Below, in pieces: positions 43,944 to 51,491 of a stretch of DNA of 64,000 nucleotides (its first letter is position 1; each line of letters starts with the position of its first letter). This stretch comes from Terrabacter sp. MAHUQ-38 (GTDB lineage Bacteria; Actinomycetota; Actinomycetes; Actinomycetales; Dermatophilaceae): the NCBI RefSeq assembly GCF_014518425.1, contig NZ_JACVCU010000004.1, positions 124,001 to 188,000 of the forward strand, written 5' to 3'. A program made the translations under genes and the position numbers. The notes below the pieces were generated by a model, which saw only the letters and a list, made by a program, of their open reading frames with translations, did not search any database and was not told the DNA's origin.

Positions 43944-44019
43944 CAGTGGCCACCCACGCCAGTGGCCACCCACGCCAGTGGCCACCCACGCCAGTGCCCA
44001 CCCACGCCAGTGCCCACCC
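43944..44019. repeat. 16-bp tandem repeat array feeding a terminator arm
   Basis: Three copies of CAGTGGCCACCCACGC (43944-43991), one CAGTGCCCACCCACGC (43992-44007) and a partial fifth copy CAGTGCCCACCC (44008-44019). The last copy is the left arm of the hairpin at 44007-44042. Confidence 0.9.
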
Positions 44020-44042
44020 GGTCCACGCCGGGTGGGCACTGG
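44007..44042. terminator. Bidirectional terminator between MFS and DinB genes
   Basis: CCAGTGCCCACCC (44007-44019) and GGGTGGGCACTGG (44030-44042) form a perfect 13-bp stem with a 10-base loop, ending 15 bases from the DinB-protein stop. Upstream tandem copies can pair with the same right arm with at most one mismatch. Confidence 0.8.
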
Positions 44043-44057
44043 TGTGTCAGGGCCGCG

Positions 44058-44879
44058 CTAGCGGTTCGTGGCGGTCGGCGCGACGTCGGTGGGCGGGGTC
44101 GGCGTCGGGCGTGGCTCGAGCGCGTCCAGGTCACGCTCGGCGAAGAGGCGGTGGTGCCACTCCTCGTTGAGCACGACGAGGAGGCACTCCCGCACCGGGA
44201 ACGACTCCCCGGGCGGCGGCCAGCCCGGTGCGTCCACGGGCGCGGTGAGCCGGTCCAGCTCGTCGGACGTGAGCTCGTCCACCACCTGCCTGACGGTCGC
44301 CATCCGGTCGTGCCGCAGCTCGAGCGCCTCGGCGAGAGTCGGTCGCACCGTGCGGTCCCGTGGGACTTCCGGAGTGTCCTGCATGCCGTCCCACGGCAGG
44401 TCCAGGGGATGCCAGGGCGCGGGGTCGCCGAGGACACCGCGCCTGACCCAGGCGTCCGTGGCGAAGGCGAGGTGGCGCAGCGTCTCGATGAACGACCACT
44501 CGCCGCCGACCGACTCGTGGAGCAGCTCCGGGTCGAGCCGGCGGGCGTGCTCGACGGTGCCGGCCCAGAGCCGCTCGACGAGGTCCCAGGCCGCTCGGAA
44601 GCCGTCGGGATCGGTGGGGCGCATCCTCGGCCGGTCCGGATCGCGCCGGTCGAGCTCGGCCTCGACGAGGGGCGCCACGTCGACCCCGTTGATCCGCACG
44701 TTGAGCAGCTCGCCGGAGATCTCGACATCCTCGAGCTCGACGCCGCGCATCGTGACGTGGCGCATCGACGCGTCCCGGAACCGGGTGTGGGCGAGGTCGG
44801 CCGAGGAGAACTCCGACCCCGTGAGGTCGACGCGGTGGAAGCGCGAGTTGCGCAGGTCCTGGCCCGAGAAGTCGCTCAT
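44058..44879 (-). CDS. Pentapeptide-repeat plus DinB-fold protein
   Basis: A 273-residue two-part protein. Residues about 3-55 are pentapeptide repeats (FSGQDLRNSRFHRVDLTGSEFSSADLAHTRF). Residues about 95-250 are a DinB-type four-helix bundle: GEWSFIETLRHLAFATDAWV, LELRHDRMATVRQVVDELT and LLVVLNEEWHHRLFAERDLDAL, with histidines where the fold binds metal; one ligand of the usual HxxxH appears as Glu. DinB-fold enzymes in actinobacteria include mycothiol-dependent isomerases and transferases. It lies directly downstream of fumarylacetoacetase on the same strand but has its own leaderless-type start at 44879 (TAGCCT upstream). Substrate unknown. Confidence 0.82.
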   Translation of the reverse strand: MSDFSGQDLRNSRFHRVDLTGSEFSSADLAHTRFRDASMRHVTMRGVELEDVEISGELLNVRINGVDVAPLVEAELDRRDPDRPRMRPTDPDGFRAAWDLVERLWAGTVEHARRLDPELLHESVGGEWSFIETLRHLAFATDAWVRRGVLGDPAPWHPLDLPWDGMQDTPEVPRDRTVRPTLAEALELRHDRMATVRQVVDELTSDELDRLTAPVDAPGWPPPGESFPVRECLLVVLNEEWHHRLFAERDLDALEPRPTPTPPTDVAPTATNR

Positions 44880-44886
44880 GCCGCCG

Positions 44887-44892
44887 AGGCTA
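44887..44892 (-). promoter_or_regulatory. -10 box of the DinB-fold gene (leaderless)
   Basis: On the minus strand TAGCCT ends seven bases before ATG 44879, the spacing seen at other leaderless starts in the window. Confidence 0.45.
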
Positions 44893-44967
44893 GTCGCGGT
44901 CCCGGACGTTCGACGCCCGGAAGGGCCGCGAGGTCGACGGCGTTCAGCGGGCCGGTCAGCGTGCCGG

Positions 44968-46206
44968 TCAGCGTGCCGGGCGAATGGTGCCGGTGCACTC
45001 ACCGAGCCCGACTCGCGCCCCGTCGGGCCCGGGCGCCCAGGCCGTCATCGTGACCGTGTCGCCGTCCTCGAGGAACCCGCGCGTCGTGCCGTCGTCGAGC
45101 GTGAGCGGCTCGGCGCCGTTCCACGTCAGCTCGAGCAGGGACCCCCGCGTCTCCCGGCTGGGACCGCTGATGGTGCCGGAGCCGAAGAGGTCGCCGTCGC
45201 GGATCGAGGCGCCGTTGACGGTCAGGTGGGCCAGCATCTGCGCGGGGGACCAGTACATGCCCGCGTGTTCCGGGCGCGAGACCAGTGAGCCGTTGAGGCG
45301 GACCTCGACGTGCACGTCGAGGCCGAACGCGTCGCCGGTGAGGTAGGGCAGGACCCGTGGGTCCGACTGTCCGGGAAGGGGGACGCGGGCAGTCTGGAGG
45401 GCGTCGAGGGGCGTGACCCAGGCCGAGATCGAGGTGGAGAAGGACTTGCCGAGGAAGGGGCCGAGCGGCACGTACTCCCAGGCCTGGAGGTCTCGGGCGC
45501 TCCAGTCGTTGAGCAGGACGACGCCGAAGAGGTGGTCGGCGGCCTCGTCGACCGACACCCGTGAGCCGATCGCGGTCGACCCGCCCACGACGTAGCCGAG
45601 CTCGGCCTCGATGTCGAGGCGGATGCTCGGGCCGAAGACCGGCGCCGGGTCCTTGGGGCCCTTGCGCTGGCCTGTCGGACGCACGACGTCGGTGCCCGAC
45701 ACGACGACGGTTCCGGACCGGCCGTGGTAGCCGATGGGCAGGTGCTTCCAGTTCGGGGGGAGGGCGGCGTTGTCGGGGCGGAAGATCTGCCCGACGTTGC
45801 TCGCGTGGTCCTCGCTGGCGTAGAAGTCGACGTAGTCGCCGATCTCGACCGGAAGGTGCAGCACGACGTCGTCGAGGTCGTGCAGGTGCGGCTCGATCCC
45901 GGAGCGGAGGGACTCGTCCGACAGGGCCGTGGTGACCCAGGCCCGGGCGTTCGTCCATCCCGGGCGGCCAAGGGCCAGAAGGGAGTTCAGGGTGGGCGAG
46001 CGGAACGCTTCCGTGACGGCGGGGGAGTCGCCGGTGCCCCCGCACGCCTCGGCGGCGGCGCCGAGGTCGAGCACCCGGTCACCGATGCGGACACCGAGTC
46101 GATGTCGGCCGGGCCCGTCGGCCGTGCTGAAGACGCCGTAGGGGAGGTTGGCGATGCCGAACGGGTGGTCGGCGGGGAGGTCGAGCCACGTGCTCCGGGT
46201 CGTCAC
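44968..46206 (-). CDS. fahA: Fumarylacetoacetase
   Basis: A 412-residue enzyme hydrolysing fumarylacetoacetate to fumarate and acetoacetate, the last step of the homogentisate route. The N-terminal domain (FGIANLPYGVFSTADG) is typical of the two-domain FAH. Metal and catalytic residues lie in YVDFYASEDHASNVGQIFRP, DIEAELGYVVGG and LNDWSARDLQAWEYVPLGPFLGKSF. GTG at 46206 overlaps the stop of the upstream gene by four bases (GTGA), so translation is coupled. hmgA is divergent on the other side of that gene. Confidence 0.96.
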   Translation of the reverse strand: MTTRSTWLDLPADHPFGIANLPYGVFSTADGPGRHRLGVRIGDRVLDLGAAAEACGGTGDSPAVTEAFRSPTLNSLLALGRPGWTNARAWVTTALSDESLRSGIEPHLHDLDDVVLHLPVEIGDYVDFYASEDHASNVGQIFRPDNAALPPNWKHLPIGYHGRSGTVVVSGTDVVRPTGQRKGPKDPAPVFGPSIRLDIEAELGYVVGGSTAIGSRVSVDEAADHLFGVVLLNDWSARDLQAWEYVPLGPFLGKSFSTSISAWVTPLDALQTARVPLPGQSDPRVLPYLTGDAFGLDVHVEVRLNGSLVSRPEHAGMYWSPAQMLAHLTVNGASIRDGDLFGSGTISGPSRETRGSLLELTWNGAEPLTLDDGTTRGFLEDGDTVTMTAWAPGPDGARVGLGECTGTIRPAR

Positions 46207-47063
46207 TGCTGGCGCTCCTTCGTCGGGATGAGGCCGAGGGCCTCGAGCTCGGTCAGGGGGTCGAGGACGCCGCAGCAGCCGTAGGCGGTGAAGCTCTCGC
46301 GGACGCGTTCGGCGTCGAGGGTGCCGAGGCCCGACACCGCCGTGACGAGCACCTCGGCGTCCTCGCGGGCCAGCTCGCCTGCGAGGTCGTTCGCCTCGGC
46401 GCCGTGAACGGCTTCGTGGGTGGCGAGGAGGACGTTGAGCAGACCGTGCATCGGCTCGCCGTCGTAGCTTCCGCGCACCGCGTGGTGCAGTCCGCCGGTC
46501 AGCTTGAAGGGCAGCGCCCGCAGGACGACGGCGTCGAGGAACCCCGCAAGCACGCGCTCGTCGGGCCAGTGCCACGTCGGCGTCGCGCCGGTGCGGAACT
46601 TGGCCGTGACGTCATGGTCGTCGTCGACGGCCGCCGCGAGGTCGTCGAGGGCGCGCTCCTGGTCCTCACGGAGCCCGACCTCCACCACGACGGGAACCTC
46701 GGCCGCGAGGAGCTGCCGCCACTCGTCGGACCAGCCGAGCTCGCCGGCCGTCACGAGCACGCGGGTGTCGTCCCGGAGCGTCTCGAGGGCCTCGAGCAGC
46801 GGCTGCACCGGGCTGCCGGGACGCACCACGAGGCCGACCTCGAGCGGGGCGCCTTCGGTGCGCTCGTCCGCCGCGGCGAGCTCGGCAAGCTCAGCCGCGC
46901 TGGTCGCCGGCACGAGGAGGGGGCCGATGTGGGCGGCATACGGCCCGGTGCGGCGGTCGAGGTGGTCGCGCACGGCGGCCTCGAGGGGCGCCTGGCCGGG
47001 TGGGAAGACCGCGGCGTCGTCGACGAGGCGGTCGAAGAGCGGCGCGAACGGCGTCCTTGACAT
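46203..47063 (-). CDS. Uncharacterised protein coupled to fumarylacetoacetase
   Basis: A 286-residue soluble protein of a family I cannot name. It starts TPFAPLFDRLVDDAAVFPPGQAPL and carries blocks that look catalytic: DVTAKFRTGATPTWHWP, LPFKLTGGLHHAVRG, MHGLLNVLLATHEAVHG and AYGCCGVLDPLTELEALGLI. The alternation of helices and short beta strands (VEVGLVVRPG, TRVLVTAGEL, VPVVVEVGL, VVLRALPFKLTGG) suggests a TIM barrel. It is the first gene of a two-gene unit with fahA (GTGA overlap) and faces hmgA across an 82-base spacer, so a role in homogentisate breakdown is likely. ATG at 47063 is used; a TTG at 47090 also exists. Confidence 0.85.
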   Translation of the reverse strand: MSRTPFAPLFDRLVDDAAVFPPGQAPLEAAVRDHLDRRTGPYAAHIGPLLVPATSAAELAELAAADERTEGAPLEVGLVVRPGSPVQPLLEALETLRDDTRVLVTAGELGWSDEWRQLLAAEVPVVVEVGLREDQERALDDLAAAVDDDHDVTAKFRTGATPTWHWPDERVLAGFLDAVVLRALPFKLTGGLHHAVRGSYDGEPMHGLLNVLLATHEAVHGAEANDLAGELAREDAEVLVTAVSGLGTLDAERVRESFTAYGCCGVLDPLTELEALGLIPTKERQQ

Positions 47064-47103
47064 GACCGGGAGCGTACTCCACTGTTGCAATAGTGATACA
47101 TCA

Positions 47104-47122
47104 GCGTCCGTTTATCGGACGC
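47104..47122. promoter_or_regulatory. Palindromic operator between fahA unit and hmgA
   Basis: GCGTCCG (47104-47110) and CGGACGC (47116-47122) are perfect 7-base arms around TTTAT. The palindrome lies 24 bases before the hmgA start and within the divergent spacer; the IclR regulator encoded after hmgA is the natural candidate to bind it. Confidence 0.65.
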
Positions 47123-47145
47123 ATCCGAAGGAGAGGCACTCGCCC

Positions 47146-48417
47146 ATGGCGCACTACCAGGCCGTCGGGAGCATCCCGCCCAAGCGGCACACCCAGCACC
47201 GCCGACCCGGCAAGGGCCCGACGCCCGGCGAGCTCTACTACGAGGAGCTCATGGGTGAGGAGGGCTTCTCCTCCGACAGCTCACTGCTCTACCACCGCAA
47301 CATCCCGTCGACCACGATCGGCGCCGCGGTGTGGGACCTGCCCGACCTGTCGACGACGCCCAACCACCCGCTGACCCCGCGCCACCTGAAGCTCCACGAC
47401 CTGTTCGACCCCAAGGCGATCCGCGGCACCGACGTCGTCACCGGACGTCGTCTCGTGCTGGGCAACGGCGACGTGCGCATCTCGTATGCCGTTGCCGCAC
47501 AGGTGAGCCCGTGGTACCGCAACGGCATCGGCGACGAGTGCGTGTACGTCGAGCGCGGTCGCGCCCGCGTCGAGACCGTCTTCGGCTCCTTCGAGGTGGC
47601 CGAGGGCGACTACGTCATCATCCCGCGCGCCACGACGCACCGCTGGATCCCCAAGCGCTCGACGAAGGACCCGCTTCGCGTCTACTGCATCGAGGCGAAC
47701 AGCCACATCGCGCCGCCGAAGCGCTACCTCTCCAAGTACGGCCAGCTCCTCGAGCACGCGCCCTACTGTGAGCGCGACCTGCGCCAGCCCGCCGGACCCC
47801 TGCTCGCCGAGAACATCGGCGCGACGGCCGACGAGGAGACCGACGTCTACATCAAGCACCGCGGCAACGGCCCGGGTGGAATCGTGGGCACGATCCACAC
47901 CCTCCCGTTCCACCCCCTCGACGTCGTCGGCTGGGACGGCTGCCTCTACCCGTACGTCTTCAACGTGCGGGACTTCGAGCCGATCACCGGTCGCATCCAC
48001 CAGCCGCCGCCGGTTCACCAGGTCTTCGAGGGCTGGAACTTCGTCATCTGCAACTTCGTGCCGCGCAAGGTCGACTACCACCCGCTCGCCATCCCCGTGC
48101 CGTACTACCACTCGAACGTCGACAGCGACGAGATCATGTTCTACGTCGACGGCGACTACGAGGCCCGCAAGGGCTCCGGCATCGGGAAGGGGTCTGTCTC
48201 GGTGCACCCCGGCGGCCACGCCCACGGCCCGCAGCCGGGCGCGAGCGAGGGGTCGATCGGCGTCGAGCGCTTCGACGAGCTCGCCGTCATGGTCGACACG
48301 TTCCGCCCGCTCGAGCTCGGCGAGGGCGGTCGTGCCGTCGACGACGGGCTCTACGCGTCGTCGTGGTCCAAGGGGCTGGACCGGCCCGCTCCCGGTGGCG
48401 TCCACTCCGAGGGCTGA
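47146..48417 (+). CDS. hmgA: Homogentisate 1,2-dioxygenase
   Basis: A 423-residue Fe(II) dioxygenase that opens the homogentisate ring to maleylacetoacetate. It has the cupin-like N-domain (VYVERGRARVETVFGSFEVAEGDYVIIPRATTHRW) and the C-terminal iron site region (DEIMFYVDGDY, VSVHPGGHAHGPQPGASEGSIG). ATG at 47146 follows AAGGAG. It is cotranscribed with the IclR regulator four bases downstream and faces the fahA unit. With hppD at 40014 it gives the tyrosine-to-maleylacetoacetate steps. Confidence 0.95.
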   Translation: MAHYQAVGSIPPKRHTQHRRPGKGPTPGELYYEELMGEEGFSSDSSLLYHRNIPSTTIGAAVWDLPDLSTTPNHPLTPRHLKLHDLFDPKAIRGTDVVTGRRLVLGNGDVRISYAVAAQVSPWYRNGIGDECVYVERGRARVETVFGSFEVAEGDYVIIPRATTHRWIPKRSTKDPLRVYCIEANSHIAPPKRYLSKYGQLLEHAPYCERDLRQPAGPLLAENIGATADEETDVYIKHRGNGPGGIVGTIHTLPFHPLDVVGWDGCLYPYVFNVRDFEPITGRIHQPPPVHQVFEGWNFVICNFVPRKVDYHPLAIPVPYYHSNVDSDEIMFYVDGDYEARKGSGIGKGSVSVHPGGHAHGPQPGASEGSIGVERFDELAVMVDTFRPLELGEGGRAVDDGLYASSWSKGLDRPAPGGVHSEG

Positions 48418-48421
48418 CCCG

Positions 48422-49093
48422 GTGGCCGGCTCCGACGGCGCGCCGAGGGCCGAGACCTCGCAGACGCTCGACCGCGGCATCCGCGTGCTCGAGGTTCTCG
48501 CCGGCGGGGAGTCGGCGGGCCTCACGGTGACCGAGCTCGCCGCCGCCCTCGGCGTCGGGCGGCCCGTCGTGTACCGCCTCGTCACGACGCTCGAGGAGCA
48601 CCGCCTCGTGTCACGGTCCGCTGACGGGCGCGTGCGCCTCGCGCTCGGCGTCAGCCGTCTCGCCTCGGCCGTGACGCCGATCGTGCGGAGCGAGGCTCGG
48701 CCGGTGCTGCGCGAGCTGGCCGACGCCGTGGGCGCCACCGCCCACCTGACGATCGCCGAGGGCGACGAGGCGCTCGCCCTCGTGGTCGTCGAGCCGTCGT
48801 GGACCGACTTCCACGTGGCCTACCGCTCGGGCGCCCGCCACCGGCTCGACCAGGGTGCGGCGGGCCGGGCCATCCTCGCGGGTCGCGCGGGCGAGCCCGG
48901 CCCCGTCGCGACGGACGGCGAGCTCCAGGCCGGCGCGCACGGGCTCGCCGTGCCGCTCGCCGTCGGAGCGGGGGCCACACCAGGTGGCGTGGAGGCGTCG
49001 GTCGGGGTGGTGTCCCTCGGGCCGCTCGACGCGCGCACTGTCGGTCCGCGACTCGAGCGCGCGGCCCGCGCCCTCCGAGCCGTCCTCCGCTGA
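48422..49093 (+). CDS. IclR-family transcriptional regulator
   Basis: A 223-residue regulator. The winged helix is SQTLDRGIRVLEVLAGGESAGLTVTELAAALGVGRPVVYRLVTTLEEHRLV; the C-terminal effector domain has LRELADAVGATAHLTIAEGDEALALVVVEP and RHRLDQGAAGRAILAGR, shorter than many IclR proteins. GTG at 48422 lies four bases after the hmgA stop, so it is expressed with its probable target. It likely senses an aromatic intermediate and binds the palindrome at 47104. Confidence 0.9.
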   Translation: MAGSDGAPRAETSQTLDRGIRVLEVLAGGESAGLTVTELAAALGVGRPVVYRLVTTLEEHRLVSRSADGRVRLALGVSRLASAVTPIVRSEARPVLRELADAVGATAHLTIAEGDEALALVVVEPSWTDFHVAYRSGARHRLDQGAAGRAILAGRAGEPGPVATDGELQAGAHGLAVPLAVGAGATPGGVEASVGVVSLGPLDARTVGPRLERAARALRAVLR

Positions 49094-49183
49094 CCTCGGC
49101 CGCCGACGCCACCGAGCCGGTCGAGGTGCCGGCGCGCGGCCCGGCGCGACGGCATACCTCGGCCGCGGGCGGCCGGATCGTGG

Positions 49184-49798
49184 TCAGCCGGTCACGGTGG
49201 GTGCGCCACGGAGGCGGACGCCGACGTCCGCCAGCTGCGACAGGGCGGCATCGGTCGTCGTCCGGGCGACACCGGCCGTGAGGTCGAGCAGCACAGTCGT
49301 CTCGAACCCCTCGCGGTGTGCGTCGATCGCGGTCGCCCGCACGCAGTGGTCGGTCGCGATGCCGACGACGTCGACGTGCCGGACGCCCCGCTCCTTGAGC
49401 CAGGCCGCCAGCCCGGACCTCTCGTCGTCGTCGGACCTGCCCTCGAAGCCGCTGTAGGCCGCCGCGTGCTCGCCCTTGCGGAAGACCGCCTCGACGTGGC
49501 CGAGCGCCCCAGCCAGACGAGGGTGGAACTCGGCTCCCTCGCTGCCGGCCACGCAGTGGACGGGCCACGTGTCGACATAGTCCGGGTTCGTCGCGAAGTG
49601 GTCGCCCGGGTCGACGTGCCAGTCGGCCGTGGCGACGACGTGGTCGTAGTCCGCCGCGTGCCGGCTCACGTGCTCGCTGACCTCGCGCGCCACCTCGGCG
49701 CCACCGGCGACGGCGAGCGACCCGCCCTCGCAGAAGTCGTTCTGGACGTCGACGATGATCAACGCCCGGTGGGTGTCGGATGCCGTGGGCTCGGCCAT
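49184..49798 (-). CDS. pncA: Nicotinamidase
   Basis: A 204-residue cysteine hydrolase converting nicotinamide to nicotinate. Catalytic triad: Asp in IIVDVQNDFCEGG, Lys in VFRKGEH and Cys in IATDHCVRATAIDA; the metal site histidines are in ADWHVDPGDHF. It is three bases downstream of pncB, which uses its product, so the two form an NAD-salvage operon. ATG at 49798 begins MAEPTAS. Such enzymes activate pyrazinamide in mycobacteria; nothing here addresses drug response. Confidence 0.95.
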   Translation of the reverse strand: MAEPTASDTHRALIIVDVQNDFCEGGSLAVAGGAEVAREVSEHVSRHAADYDHVVATADWHVDPGDHFATNPDYVDTWPVHCVAGSEGAEFHPRLAGALGHVEAVFRKGEHAAAYSGFEGRSDDDERSGLAAWLKERGVRHVDVVGIATDHCVRATAIDAHREGFETTVLLDLTAGVARTTTDAALSQLADVGVRLRGAPTVTG

Positions 49799-49801
49799 GG
49801 C

Positions 49802-51115
49802 TCAGTCCTCCTCGTAGATCGTGGGGATGACGGGCTCGCCCCGCGACAGCTGTGTCGCGACGCGGGGAAGCTCGGCTCGGGAGGCGCTGTGCCGGGCACG
49901 TGCCTCGTGGATGTCCTGGTGGTCGACGACCGCACCGGCGCGCACCAGCTCGACCATGAGCGGGCGGTCGTCGCCGTCGTCACGCGGTCTCTCGCCGATG
50001 CCGATCACCTCGGCCTGCGCGACGCCGGACTCGTCCCGGCGGCGCATCGCCCACTTGCGGCCGCCGACCGACAGCTTGTCCTTGCTCTTCTTCGCGACGC
50101 CCTGCATCTGGCCGGAGGCGTCCTCGCGCTGCACGAGCTTGTAGACCATCGACGCCGTCGGTGCGCCGGAGCCGGTGACGAGCGCCGTTCCCACGCCGTA
50201 GCCGCTCACGGGCCCGGCCGCGAGGGCAGCGATGGCGTACTCGTCGAGGTCGGAGGTCACGAGGATGCGGGTCTCGGTGTTGCCCGCGGCGTCGAGCTGG
50301 GCGCGCACCTCGCGGGCCTGGATGAGCAGGTCGCCAGAGTCGAGCCGGACGGCGCCGAGCCCCGGCCCGGCGATGTCCATCGCGAGGTCGACGGCCGTCT
50401 TCACGTCGTAGGTGTCGACGAGGAGCGTCGTGCCCTTGCCGAGCGACTCGACCTGGGCCGTGAACGCCTGCTTCTCGGAGTCGTAGAGGAGGGTGAACGC
50501 GTGGGCTGCGGTGCCCGCGGTCGGAACGCCGTGGCGCAGCCCCGCCTCGAGGTTGCTCGTCGCGACGAATCCCGCCACGTATGCCGCGCGGGCCGCCGCG
50601 ACCGCCGCGCCCTCATGCGTGCGTCGGGATCCCATCTCGATGCAGGGCCGGTCACCGGCGGCACTGGTCATGCGCGAGGCAGCCGAGGCGATCGCCGTGT
50701 CGTGGTTGAGGATCGACAGGACGAGGGTCTCGAGGAGGACCCCCTCGGCGAAGGTGGACTCGACCACGAGCACGGGCGACTGCGGGAAGTAGCACTCGCC
50801 CTCCGCGTAGCCGCTGATGTCGCCGGAGAAGCGGTAGGACTCGAGCCAGTCGAGCGTCGGCCTGTCGACGACGCCGGCGTCGGCGAGGAAGCGCAGCTCG
50901 TCGTCGCCGAAGCGGAAGTTCTCGAGCGCCTCCAGGACGCGGCCCGTGCCGGCGATGACGCCGTAGCGGCGGCCGTCGGGCAGTCGCCGGGCGAACGCCT
51001 CGAAGACACACCGGCGGTGCGCCTCACCGGAGGCGAGGGCGGCCTGGAGCATCGTCAGCTCGTAGTGGTCGGTCAGCAGCGCCGTGCTCGCGGCGCGAGG
51101 GCTCGTCGGGCTCAC
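49802..51115 (-). CDS. pncB: Nicotinate phosphoribosyltransferase
   Basis: A 437-residue enzyme joining nicotinate to PRPP to give nicotinate mononucleotide. Family blocks: ALLTDHYELTMLQAAL, CVFEAFARRLPDGRRYGVIAGTGRVLEAL, EMGSRRTHEGAAVAAARAAYVAGFVATSNLEAG, LVDTYDVKTAVDLA and VRLDSGDLLIQARE. Start GTG 51115 is fitted by TAGGCT seven bases upstream (minus strand), so the message is probably leaderless. It is divergent from clpS with only 70 bases between starts, and pncA follows. Confidence 0.95.
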   Translation of the reverse strand: MSPTSPRAASTALLTDHYELTMLQAALASGEAHRRCVFEAFARRLPDGRRYGVIAGTGRVLEALENFRFGDDELRFLADAGVVDRPTLDWLESYRFSGDISGYAEGECYFPQSPVLVVESTFAEGVLLETLVLSILNHDTAIASAASRMTSAAGDRPCIEMGSRRTHEGAAVAAARAAYVAGFVATSNLEAGLRHGVPTAGTAAHAFTLLYDSEKQAFTAQVESLGKGTTLLVDTYDVKTAVDLAMDIAGPGLGAVRLDSGDLLIQAREVRAQLDAAGNTETRILVTSDLDEYAIAALAAGPVSGYGVGTALVTGSGAPTASMVYKLVQREDASGQMQGVAKKSKDKLSVGGRKWAMRRRDESGVAQAEVIGIGERPRDDGDDRPLMVELVRAGAVVDHQDIHEARARHSASRAELPRVATQLSRGEPVIPTIYEED

Positions 51116-51122
51116 GCCACTC

Positions 51123-51128
51123 AGCCTA
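51123..51128 (-). promoter_or_regulatory. -10 box of pncB (leaderless)
   Basis: TAGGCT on the minus strand ends seven bases before GTG 51115. Confidence 0.5.
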
Positions 51129-51173
51129 GGTGGACGGGCGCTCCCGGGCCGCCTGCCCGGTGCCGGCTGGACC

Positions 51174-51179
51174 TAGGGT
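51174..51179 (+). promoter_or_regulatory. -10 box of clpS (leaderless)
   Basis: TAGGGT ends six bases before GTG 51186. It and the pncB box lie within 60 bases of each other, facing opposite ways. Confidence 0.55.
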
Positions 51180-51185
51180 GGCTCT

Positions 51186-51491
51186 GTGACCGCACCGACT
51201 CTCTCCCTCGCTCCCGTCGAGCAGGAGGTGACCTCCACCGAGGAGGTCGCAGCCCCGGACGTGCCCTGGGTGACCATCGTGTGGAACGACCCCGTCAACC
51301 TCATGACGTACGTGACATGGGTCTTCGAGACGTACTTCGGGTACCAGCGGCCCAAGGCGGAGAAGCTGATGATGGACGTCCACGTGAAGGGCAAGGCAGT
51401 GGTCTCCAACGGCCCTCGCGAGTCGATGGAGCGGGACGCCGAGGCGCTGCAGGGCTACGGCCTCTGGGCGACGTTCGAGAAGGACGAGTGA
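51186..51491 (+). CDS. clpS: ATP-dependent Clp protease adaptor ClpS
   Basis: A 101-residue adaptor that brings N-degron substrates to ClpAP/ClpCP. The binding-pocket segments [26 protein letters not shown] and [16 protein letters not shown] are intact, with the N/D pair and the conserved His. The N-terminal tail is about 25 residues and acidic. The next gene overlaps the stop by one base (TGATG), giving the conserved clpS-DUF2017 pair of actinobacteria. Confidence 0.94.
   Translation: MTAPTLSLAPVEQEVTSTEEVAAPDVPWVTIVWNDPVNLMTYVTWVFETYFGYQRPKAEKLMMDVHVKGKAVVSNGPRESMERDAEALQGYGLWATFEKDE

Noticed and set aside
43944-44019. Short CRISPR or VNTR with spacers
   Set aside because: The 16-bp units are directly adjacent with no spacers; a terminator-arm expansion explains them better.
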